From Candidatus Moraniibacteriota bacterium (GTDB taxonomy: Bacteria; Patescibacteriota; Minisyncoccia; Moranbacterales; UBA9337): 6,565 nt of DNA. Positions 1-4,921 of the stretch are shown here, in pieces (the stretch's first letter is position 1; every line of letters begins with the position of its first letter). Made by a program: the position numbers and the translations under genes. A model generated the notes under the pieces. The model worked only from the letters and a program-made list of their open reading frames with translations, ran no database searches and was not told the origin of the DNA. Where the stretch lies: the NCBI GenBank assembly GCA_003510795.1, contig DOKP01000051.1, positions 1,468 through 8,032 of the forward strand, in the 5' to 3' direction.

Positions 1-83
1 CTTTATTTTTATTCCAAAACATAATAGCATGTTAACATTTTAACATTAAAACAAATATCTCACGCATGTCATCTCGACTAAAT

Positions 84-105
84 AAATTTCTGTACTCGGA
101 AATTT
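84..105. repeat. Nested hairpin in left arm
   Basis: Within the left arm, AAATTTCTG and CGGAAATTT form a 9-bp stem (one T-G wobble when read on the plus strand) around a TACT loop. The matching segment of the right arm, read on the minus strand, folds the same way around the same loop but with different stem pairs. Confidence 0.6.
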
Positions 106-170
106 ATGCACGGAGAGATCTCCGCGCTCTTATCATATTTTCATGTTATATATTAGATTTCTCCACTTCT

Positions 171-192
171 AAATTTATGAGTACATAAATTT
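171..192. repeat. Nested hairpin in right arm
   Basis: AAATTTATG (171-179) and CATAAATTT (184-192) form a perfect 9-bp stem with a 4-nt loop. It is the inverted-arm counterpart of the hairpin at 84-105, with the C-G pair changed to A-T and the T-G wobble changed to T-A. Confidence 0.65.
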
Positions 193-200
193 ATTCGGCC

Positions 201-226
201 CGCTTCGCAGTAGCTTTAGCGAGGCG
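201..226. repeat. GC-rich hairpin unique to the right arm
   Basis: CGCTTCGC (201-208) pairs with GCGAGGCG (219-226) over 8 bp, with one G-T wobble when read on the plus strand, around a 10-nt loop. It makes up most of the 31 bases present only in the right arm. Its GC content contrasts sharply with the surrounding AT-rich sequence. Confidence 0.6.
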
Positions 227-258
227 AGTCGAAATGACATAAAATAAAATTTCCTATG

Positions 259-286
259 AACTAATTAACTAATAACTAATTAACTA
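259..286. repeat. 15-bp tandem repeat across the dnaJ stop codon
   Basis: AACTAATTAACTAAT (259-273) is followed directly by a nearly complete second copy (274-286). The second copy contains the dnaJ stop codon (280-282), so the repeat reaches into the last bases of the gene. No function is apparent. Confidence 0.6.
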
Positions 287-1356
287 TTTTCCAATTCCCT
301 CAACTCACTAATCAATTCTTTTTCTCTTCGGCTTAATTTCTTTGGTACAATTACTCTTATCTTTACCAAATGATGTCCTCGTCCACCACCTCGCAAAAAT
401 GGCACTCCCATATGACGAATTCTAAATATTTCTCCGTTTTGAGTACCTGCTGGAATTTTCATGGAAACTTTTCCCTCTACTGTTTCAACTTCAATTTTAT
501 CTCCCAATGTTGCTTGAGCAAATGAAATTTTTTCTTCTGAAATTATGTTGTTTTCTTCGTCACAAATAAATTTATTATCCCGGCGCACATGAATATTGAT
601 AAATAAATCACCGCTAGGCGCGCCGAATTTTCCTGCCTCACCTTCACCTCGCATAGAAATAGTTTGCCCATCACTTATCCCGGCAGGAACTTCCACAATA
701 ATATTTTTCTCCTCTTTATGGACTCCTTCACCTTGGCATCTTTTACACTTTTGAGAAAAAATTTTTCCTTTTCCTCTGCATCTATCGCACACTGTCTCTT
801 GGGCAATGTTTCCCAAAATAGTCCGAATAGATTTTCTTATTCTTCCTGAGCCATGGCAATCTGAGCAAGTTTCTTCTTTGGATCCTGGCGCTCCTCCGCT
901 TCCGCCACATTCGTTGCAAATCGAATTTTTATACAATCTGATTTCTTTTTTCACTCCCTGCACCATATCTGCGAAAGTTATTTCTATATCAGCTTGGATA
1001 TCTCTGCCCGCTTCTTGATGGGCCCCTCCAGATCTACTCCCAAAAATATCCGAAAACACATCTTCCCAGCCACTCGTTCCAGAAAATCCGCCAAAACCAC
1101 CTTGTCCAAAACCAGAAAATCCTTCAAACCCTCCACCGCCGCCAGCCCCATTAAAAGTTTGCCCGAATTGGTCATATTGGGCTCTTTTAGTCTTATCAGA
1201 TAAAACTTGATAAGCTTCATTGATTTCTTTAAATTTATCCTCATCTCCGCCTTCTTTATCCGGATGATGTTTATGCGCTAATTTTCGATAAGCTTTTTTT
1301 ATTTCCTCCTCAGAAGCGCCTTTTTCTATGCCTAAAGTTTTATAATAATCGGACAT
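280..1356 (-). CDS. dnaJ: Molecular chaperone DnaJ (type I Hsp40)
   Basis: The product is a cytosolic co-chaperone that delivers unfolded proteins to DnaK and stimulates its ATPase. All domains of a type I DnaJ are present in its 358 residues, close to the usual length. The J domain covers about residues 3-68 with the essential HPD at 31-33. A Gly/Phe-rich linker follows (about 69-107). Four complete CxxCxGxG zinc motifs lie at 147-154, 164-171, 190-197 and 204-211. The C-terminal substrate-binding and dimerisation domains follow. The ATG at 1356 begins the J domain (MSDYYKTLGI) and is the natural start, although no SD is visible before it. A CIRCE operator lies 59 bp upstream, so HrcA repression and heat-shock induction are expected. 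dnaK, grpE and hrcA are not adjacent in this window. The gene follows pcm after 112 bp and appears to be its own transcription unit. Confidence 0.97.
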   Translation of the reverse strand: MSDYYKTLGIEKGASEEEIKKAYRKLAHKHHPDKEGGDEDKFKEINEAYQVLSDKTKRAQYDQFGQTFNGAGGGGGFEGFSGFGQGGFGGFSGTSGWEDVFSDIFGSRSGGAHQEAGRDIQADIEITFADMVQGVKKEIRLYKNSICNECGGSGGAPGSKEETCSDCHGSGRIRKSIRTILGNIAQETVCDRCRGKGKIFSQKCKRCQGEGVHKEEKNIIVEVPAGISDGQTISMRGEGEAGKFGAPSGDLFINIHVRRDNKFICDEENNIISEEKISFAQATLGDKIEVETVEGKVSMKIPAGTQNGEIFRIRHMGVPFLRGGGRGHHLVKIRVIVPKKLSRREKELISELRELENS

Positions 1357-1393
1357 AATTTCAAATAATTTAATGTTTTTTAATTTCTATAAC

Positions 1394-1422
1394 AATTTAA
1401 CACAAAATAAAAAAATTAGCAA
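1394..1422 (-). promoter_or_regulatory. Candidate dnaJ promoter overlapping CIRCE
   Basis: Read on the minus strand, TTGCTA (1417-1422) could be the -35 box. A 17-bp spacer then leads to TAAATT (1394-1399), preceded by TG as in an extended -10. Transcription would start about 30 nt before the dnaJ ATG. The -35 lies in the distal CIRCE half-site, so bound HrcA would block it. A weaker alternative is TTAATT (1467-1472) with AATAAT (1444-1449), but its transcript would have to read through the terminator-like hairpin at 1416-1442. Neither box set is close to consensus. Confidence 0.35.
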
Positions 1423-1442
1423 TCTCTCTACGAGAGTGCTAA
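1404..1442 (-). terminator. Probable intrinsic terminator of pcm, formed by the CIRCE palindrome
   Basis: Read on the minus strand, TTAGCA and TGCTAA pair over 6 bp, and CTCTC and GAGAG inside them pair over another 5 bp around a GTA loop, with a 2-nt bulge. The hairpin is followed at once by TTTTTTTATTTT (1415 down to 1404). It starts 26 nt after the pcm stop codon. Hairpin plus T-run is the form of a rho-independent terminator, so this DNA may end the upstream transcript as well as bind HrcA. Confidence 0.55.
1416..1442. promoter_or_regulatory. CIRCE operator (HrcA-binding inverted repeat)
   Basis: The CIRCE consensus is TTAGCACTC, nine bases, GAGTGCTAA. On the plus strand the window has TTAGCAATC (1416-1424), nine bases (1425-1433) and GAGTGCTAA (1434-1442), so 17 of 18 conserved positions match with exact spacing. 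It lies 59 bp upstream of dnaJ, a classic HrcA target. HrcA is a heat-sensitive repressor that needs GroEL to stay active. The hrcA gene is not in the window. On the dnaJ strand the first half-site is the perfect one. Confidence 0.93.
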
Positions 1443-1468
1443 AATTATTTCTCCACTTTAATTAAAAA

Positions 1469-2095
1469 TTAAATGTCTCCACGGCTAATCAATGGTACAA
1501 ATGTAAAACCGGAATATTCTTCTTCATAAAAATCATTTTCTCCCCGTTTCTCGACATAATGCAAATAATTATGCACGGGAATTACCATTTTTCCGCCTAT
1601 TTTTAATTGATTTTTCAATTCTTGAGGAACTTCACTGGCTGAAGCTGAGACCAATATTCTGTCATAAGGCGCCCTGGGCGCATAACCCAAACTGCCATCA
1701 ATATTATAGAATTCTGCTACTTCTTTATTGATTTTTTTTACCTTGCGAATGTTTTTTCTACCGAAATCACACAGTTCTTTAATCCTCTCTAGAGATATAA
1801 CTTTTCCTTTTTCACCAACGATATGAGAAAGCAGAGCAGTAGTCCAGCCTGATCCGCTACCGATATCCAATATTTTTTGGTTTTCTTGCGGATCCAATAA
1901 TTCCATCATTATAGCCACCGTTGTGGGTTGAGAGATTGTCTGCCCATAACCAATCGGCAAAGGAATGTCCGCACTAGCACTCAATTCCAACTCTGGCAAC
2001 ACGAAATCGACTCTGTCAATATTAGCAAATGCTTCTATTATAGAAGTTGTCCGTAAATAACCATCTTTCATTAAATTATTGGTCAATCTATTCAT
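1469..2095 (-). CDS. pcm: Protein-L-isoaspartate O-methyltransferase
   Basis: The enzyme transfers a methyl group from S-adenosylmethionine to isoaspartyl residues in damaged proteins, starting their repair (EC 2.1.1.77). The 208 residues match the usual family length. The family signature GYGQTISQP is at 49-57. The AdoMet-binding motif I, ILDIGSGSGW, is at 75-84. YDRILVSASASEVP at 144-157 corresponds to the usual YDRI-VTAAA-E-P region. GGKMVIPV is at 167-174 and FVPLI near the C-terminus. The SASAS stretch differs slightly from the common TAAAP. The ATG at 2095 has no clear SD. The gene lies 30 bp behind the YjbQ gene and is probably co-transcribed with it. A terminator-like hairpin follows closely. 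Confidence 0.93.
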   Translation of the reverse strand: MNRLTNNLMKDGYLRTTSIIEAFANIDRVDFVLPELELSASADIPLPIGYGQTISQPTTVAIMMELLDPQENQKILDIGSGSGWTTALLSHIVGEKGKVISLERIKELCDFGRKNIRKVKKINKEVAEFYNIDGSLGYAPRAPYDRILVSASASEVPQELKNQLKIGGKMVIPVHNYLHYVEKRGENDFYEEEYSGFTFVPLISRGDI

Positions 2096-2125
2096 AGATA
2101 TATTTTTTTAAAAAAACAAATTGAT

Positions 2126-2569
2126 TTACGCACCGATTACCTGAACCAAAACGTCTCTCTTTCTGCCTCCATCGAATTCTACTACAAAAATATTTTGCCT
2201 GCTACCTATCATCATCTTTCCTTTTAAAACAGGAATTGTTTCACTGACTCCCAACAAAATTGATTTGGCGTGAGAATGTCCATTGCTTCGTCCATCCGAT
2301 CTAACAGCATTGTTTCGCAATTCAAATAAATCATGTGAATAGTGATCCTCCACCGGAACCAATCGATACAAAACTCGCATAAAATCTTGCATTAGCATCG
2401 ATTCATTGTGGTTGATAGCTAACCCCATTGTAGTATGAGGGCAAAAAATAGTTACTTGTCCTTCTCTGATGCCGGAATTATCAATAGCTTCTTGGACTTT
2501 ATCAGTAATATCCATAAATTCAATTTGAGTCTTGCTTTCTAAATTTATTTTTGTATTGTGTATTTTCAT
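2126..2569 (-). CDS. YjbQ/UPF0047 family protein (secondary thiamine-phosphate synthase-like)
   Basis: The 147-residue product is a full-length member of the YjbQ/UPF0047 family (TIGR00149), a small beta-rich fold. Family members have been reported to have weak thiamine-phosphate synthase activity, but the physiological role is not settled. Visible signatures are CPHTTMGLAINHNE (43-56), NGHSHAKSILLG (96-107) and IGSRQNIFVVEFDGGRKR (121-138). The last usually reads G-W-Q-I---E-DGPR-R, so Trp is replaced by Arg and Pro by Gly here. The ATG at 2569 has the best SD in the window (GGGAGG, 2579-2584). That SD is partly enclosed in a hairpin that an upstream hairpin could displace. The gene lies 87 bp after galT and 30 bp before pcm. 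Confidence 0.9.
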   Translation of the reverse strand: MKIHNTKINLESKTQIEFMDITDKVQEAIDNSGIREGQVTIFCPHTTMGLAINHNESMLMQDFMRVLYRLVPVEDHYSHDLFELRNNAVRSDGRSNGHSHAKSILLGVSETIPVLKGKMMIGSRQNIFVVEFDGGRKRDVLVQVIGA

Positions 2570-2578
2570 ATTTTCTCG

Positions 2579-2584
2579 CCTCCC
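2579..2584 (-). promoter_or_regulatory. Shine-Dalgarno site of the YjbQ gene
   Basis: GGGAGG on the minus strand ends 9 nt before the ATG at 2569. It is the only strong SD among the starts in this window. Its GGGA half is the 3' edge of the palindromic hairpin at 2581-2618. Confidence 0.8.
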
Positions 2585-2618
2585 ATTAAATAGTGCAGAT
2601 TACCGCAATTTAACGGGA
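2581..2618 (-). promoter_or_regulatory. SD-sequestering palindromic hairpin upstream of the YjbQ gene
   Basis: On the minus-strand RNA, UCCCGUUAAAU pairs with AUUUAAUGGGA over 11 bp with one G-U. Above it, UGCGG pairs with CUGCA over 5 bp around a UAAU loop, with a 2-nt CU bulge between the stems. The terminal GGGA is part of the SD. The hairpin includes the repeat copy at 2586-2617. No T-run follows, so it is not an intrinsic terminator. Confidence 0.6.
2586..2617 (+). repeat. 32-bp repeat, copy A (between galT and the YjbQ gene)
   Basis: This copy matches the reverse complement of 3768-3799 at 30 of 32 positions, including a 20-bp identical core beginning GATTACCGCAATTTAACGGG. With copy B it brackets galT as an inverted pair. 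Confidence 0.8.
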
Positions 2619-2632
2619 TAAACCGTTAAATT
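2607..2632 (-). promoter_or_regulatory. Alternative leader hairpin upstream of the YjbQ gene
   Basis: AAUUUAACGG and CCGUUAAAUU form a perfect 10-bp stem around a 6-nt loop on the minus-strand RNA. Its 3' strand (2607-2616) is also the 5' strand of the hairpin at 2581-2618, so the two cannot form together. Formation of this one would free the SD. This is inferred from pairing only. Confidence 0.5.
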
Positions 2633-2656
2633 TGTTCTATCTAATTGGAAGTTATT

Positions 2657-3751
2657 TTAATTATTATTTAAATTATCTCTTAGCGCTTTAGCCGCTTCTT
2701 CAGGCTGAATCATTGAAATCTCAATACCAGTTTCTAATTCAAACCCAGCCCAAGTAGAAGTGTGTGGCAAAATTTCAATATGCCAATGATAGTGGCGATA
2801 ATCTTTGCCATCGCAAGGTGAAGTGTGAATATAGAAATTATATGGAGGGTTATTAATTGTTTTTTTTATCGCACTCAAAGAATTTTTGAGAACTTCAGCT
2901 AATTTAATTTTTTCTTCATCAGTTATTCTCTCGAAATAGGGATTGTGTTTTTTGGGCATAATCCAAATTTCGAAAGCACTCCTGCTTGCAAAAGGACAAA
3001 AGGCAATGAAGGTATCATTTTCGCAAACCATTCTCTTTCTACTGGCATCTTCATATTCTACCATTTCACAATAAACACATTTTCTTAAACTCTTAAAATA
3101 TAATTCGGCTCCGTCTAACTCTTGCTTTATATAGGGCGATATAACAGGGATAGCAATTAATTGGGAATGCGGATGAGCAATTGATGCGCCTGCCTCTTTT
3201 CCAAAATTATGAAATACCGTTATGTATTTAACACTCTTTTTTCTCATCAATTCCAAATATCTATCTTGAAAAGCATCAATGACTTCCGCCACTTCAATGA
3301 TTTCCAAGTCGGGCAAATGTTTGAAATGATCTTTTGTAACAATTACTTCGTGGTAACCGGTGCCAGTCATAGCAAAATAAGGGCCTTCTTCTAAGGACCT
3401 GGGAACTCTCCCTCGAGAAAAAGCTGGATATTTATTTGGGAAAACTCGCAGACTCCAATCTCCATCACTCTTGGAATAAATTAAAATATCTTTTTCCTGG
3501 CCGCTCTTTGCGGGATCACAAAACAAGCAATCATCGATATCGGCATCGGTGCTTAATTCATGAGTGCTGTACTGGGCTTTTGAAAAATCCTCCGGTCGTT
3601 TAGCTCTGCCTGTAGCAATCACAACCCAATCACCAGTTATAATATCTTGTCGCAATTCTGATTCTGGTAATTGTTTTATTTCATCGTTTGGCACGTTGCC
3701 TTCGGATTCTTTTTTTATTTTTTCTTCTTCTGAGGAAATATTTATTTGCAT
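2657..3751 (-). CDS. galT: Galactose-1-phosphate uridylyltransferase family protein (GalT-like)
   Basis: GalT enzymes move UMP between UDP-glucose and hexose-1-phosphate through a uridylyl-histidine intermediate (Leloir pathway); the exact sugar used here is not shown. The HIT-superfamily signatures are complete. They are zinc-type CLFC (75-78) and CVYC (225-228), RVFPNKYPA (102-110), the active-site stretch HNFGKEAGASIAHPHSQ (181-197) with the catalytic HPH at 193-195, and HYHWH (320-324) near the C-terminus. The 364 residues include about 30 charged N-terminal residues before SELRQDIITGDWVVIA, where many homologues begin. No internal Met offers a later start, so the ATG at 3751 is kept despite a poor SD. 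The gene lies 100 bp after the glycosyltransferase and 87 bp before the YjbQ gene, with related palindromes in both gaps. A related phosphorylase or adenylyltransferase specificity cannot be excluded. Confidence 0.88.
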   Translation of the reverse strand: MQINISSEEEKIKKESEGNVPNDEIKQLPESELRQDIITGDWVVIATGRAKRPEDFSKAQYSTHELSTDADIDDCLFCDPAKSGQEKDILIYSKSDGDWSLRVFPNKYPAFSRGRVPRSLEEGPYFAMTGTGYHEVIVTKDHFKHLPDLEIIEVAEVIDAFQDRYLELMRKKSVKYITVFHNFGKEAGASIAHPHSQLIAIPVISPYIKQELDGAELYFKSLRKCVYCEMVEYEDASRKRMVCENDTFIAFCPFASRSAFEIWIMPKKHNPYFERITDEEKIKLAEVLKNSLSAIKKTINNPPYNFYIHTSPCDGKDYRHYHWHIEILPHTSTWAGFELETGIEISMIQPEEAAKALRDNLNNN

Positions 3752-3766
3752 TTTTGTTTTTACTTG

Positions 3767-3805
3767 CCCCGTTAAATTGCGGTAATCCGCATTATTTAAC
3801 TAGGG
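3767..3805 (-). promoter_or_regulatory. Palindromic hairpin in the galT leader
   Basis: On the minus-strand RNA, GUUAAAU pairs with AUUUAAC (7 bp) and inside this UGCGG pairs with CCGCA (5 bp) around an AUUA loop. An outer CCC/GGG clamp is separated by a 2-nt bulge. It ends about 16-18 nt before the galT ATG. The CCC could instead pair with the GGGG just upstream (3811-3814). No T-run follows, so it is not an evident terminator. Confidence 0.55.
3768..3799 (-). repeat. 32-bp repeat, copy B (upstream of galT)
   Basis: This is the inverted partner of 2586-2617, matching at 30 of 32 positions. One difference turns a wobble or mismatched pair of copy A's inner stem into a Watson-Crick pair here, so the inner stem is intact in both RNAs. 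Confidence 0.8.
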
Positions 3806-3851
3806 TTATTCCCCTTATTAAATATCCATACTTAAAATGGGTGGTATTCAA

Positions 3852-4631
3852 CTAAACTTTCTTCATCTCCTCTACTTTTTTCTCTAATTGATAAACTCCC
3901 TTTATCATATTCCATTTCACGCTAAATAAATCTTTAAATGTGCTAATATATCCACTTATACCCACCAAGCTATCGCCACTATCAATCCATTCTACTGGAA
4001 CTTCTACAATTTTATAACCTAATTTCTTACCAATCATAAGCAATTCAAAATCAAGGCCCCATCTATTTACTGTAGTTCGTGGAACAATATCGCGAGTCGC
4101 TTCCTTGGTAAAAGCTTTAAATCCGCATTGGGTATCTTTCATTCCCCAAAGTCCGCCTACTATTTGAATTAAAAGATTGCCGGTATTACCCAGCCATTCT
4201 TTCCAGATTGGTTGGTGAACTTTAACATCAGACTCGACCTTATCTCTCGAGCCAATTACGATGTCGAAATTTTCATCTTTAAATTTCGGTAAGATTCTAT
4301 CCAACATTTTTATTGGCGTAGCTCCATCCATATCGGTAAAAATAACTATTTCGCCAGTAGCTTTCACCATAGCCTCTCTAAGGGTAAAGCCTTTTCCTTT
4401 ATTTTCTTTTCTATCTAAAACTATAACATTTTCTAAATGGCTAGCATGCTCCTTGGCTAATTGAGCAGTATTATCCGTTGGGCCATCTAAGGCAATTAAT
4501 ATTTCATAAGTTAGCGCCTTGCCTTTAAAATATTCTACGATTGATTCTAAATGTTCTTTCATCTTATCCTTTCTTACTTCTTCATTATACGTCGGTATCA
4601 CTACTGATACATAGGGGTTATTGTTTTCCAT
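3852..4631 (-). CDS. Family 2 glycosyltransferase, dolichyl-phosphate glucosyltransferase-like
   Basis: The enzyme probably transfers a sugar from a nucleotide-sugar donor to a polyprenyl-phosphate carrier at the inner face of the membrane. This is inferred from its resemblance to ALG5/DPM1-type GT2 proteins. The GT-A fold signatures are VSVVIPTYNEE (8-18), ALDGPTDNT (47-55), the NKGKGFTLREAM loop (77-88), the metal-binding DxD in TDMDGATP (D100, D102), IGSR (126-129), and the acceptor-side DTQCGFKAF (166-174) and WGLDFELL (191-198). The 259 residues form a catalytic domain with no clear C-terminal membrane segments, so membrane contact would be peripheral. The ATG at 4631 has no real SD. A sigma-70-type promoter lies upstream. 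The galT-like gene follows after 100 bp, consistent with a shared sugar pathway. Donor and acceptor are unknown. Confidence 0.87.
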   Translation of the reverse strand: MENNNPYVSVVIPTYNEEVRKDKMKEHLESIVEYFKGKALTYEILIALDGPTDNTAQLAKEHASHLENVIVLDRKENKGKGFTLREAMVKATGEIVIFTDMDGATPIKMLDRILPKFKDENFDIVIGSRDKVESDVKVHQPIWKEWLGNTGNLLIQIVGGLWGMKDTQCGFKAFTKEATRDIVPRTTVNRWGLDFELLMIGKKLGYKIVEVPVEWIDSGDSLVGISGYISTFKDLFSVKWNMIKGVYQLEKKVEEMKKV

Positions 4632-4686
4632 TTCTTTGTATTTTTATTAAAAGTTAAACTAAAAAATTATTTTATAACTTAATTAA

Positions 4687-4715
4687 ATTATACTACAAAC
4701 TTATATCGGGCACAA
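4687..4715 (-). promoter_or_regulatory. Sigma-70-type promoter of the glycosyltransferase gene
   Basis: On the minus strand, TTGTGC (4710-4715), exactly 17 bp, then a perfect TATAAT (4687-4692). The expected start of transcription near 4680 gives a leader of about 48 nt before the ATG at 4631. It is the best promoter in the window and may also serve galT, YjbQ and pcm downstream, as no intrinsic terminator is seen between these genes. Confidence 0.65.
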
Positions 4716-4727
4716 CATTCATTTGAT

Positions 4728-4871
4728 TCAAGGAAACAAACTACAAGAAACAATTTCCAGACAAATCTCAAATAGCAAATCCAAAACATTTTTTACTATG
4801 TGATATTGTTATTTGGAGTTTGGAGTTTGTTTGTTTTCTTGTTTCTTGTATCTTGTATCTTGTATTTTGTA
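4728..4871. repeat. Imperfect inverted repeat in the prfB-glycosyltransferase gap
   Basis: TACAAGAAACAA (4742-4753) has a perfect inverted copy at 4839-4850, with an 85-nt interval. The similarity continues imperfectly inward, for example CAAATCTCAAAT at 4762-4773 against CAAACTCCAAAT on the opposite strand of the right arm. The gap as a whole (4632-4921) contains no gene; apart from this repeat it holds the promoter at 4687-4715. From memory, similar A-rich elements recur in CPR genomes, which I could not check. Confidence 0.6.
4812..4871. repeat. Heptamer tandem repeats
   Basis: TTTGGAG occurs twice in tandem (4812-4825), followed by TTTGTTT. Then comes a run of five heptamers at 4837-4871: TCTTGTT, three TCTTGTA and TTTTGTA. 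The shared 7-bp period over about 60 bp suggests slippage or a structured spacer. There are no unique spacers, so it is not a CRISPR array. Confidence 0.75.
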
Positions 4872-4921
4872 TCCTTACTAATACATTTTTATTCTATACT
4901 ACACAAAATCAATTTAATAAT

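Larger units (their letters stand above)
66..240. repeat. Composite inverted-repeat element downstream of dnaJ
   Basis: Two arms face each other across a 33-nt centre (122-154). The outer arms, 66-79 (ATGTCATCTCGACT) and 227-240, are inverted copies with one mismatch. The inner arms, 81-121 and 155-195, are inverted copies with 32 of 41 bases matching and no gaps. The right arm carries 31 extra bases (196-226) that the left arm lacks. No ORF is convincing here. From memory, dispersed repeats beginning ATGTCATTTCGA and ending GGAGAAATCT occur in several bacterial phyla, but I could not check that. It may be a miniature inverted-repeat element or two opposed copies of one dispersed repeat. A role as 3' end of the dnaJ transcript is possible, though no T-run follows. 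The remaining bases 1-65 show only a tandem octamer TTAACATT (32-47). Confidence 0.8.

Noticed and set aside
664..1244. Overlapping ORFs inside dnaJ on both strands
   Set aside because: They lie entirely within a well-supported dnaJ, show no recognisable domain and have low-complexity composition expected of shadow frames.
2103..2116. The T7A7 palindrome between YjbQ and pcm as a terminator
   Set aside because: It has no GC-containing stem and no usable loop; it is simply AT-rich spacer.
2581..2632. Intrinsic terminator between galT and the YjbQ gene
   Set aside because: The hairpins are strong but neither is followed by a T-run in the direction of transcription.
4812..4871. CRISPR array
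   Set aside because: The units are contiguous 7-bp repeats without spacers, and no cas gene is present.
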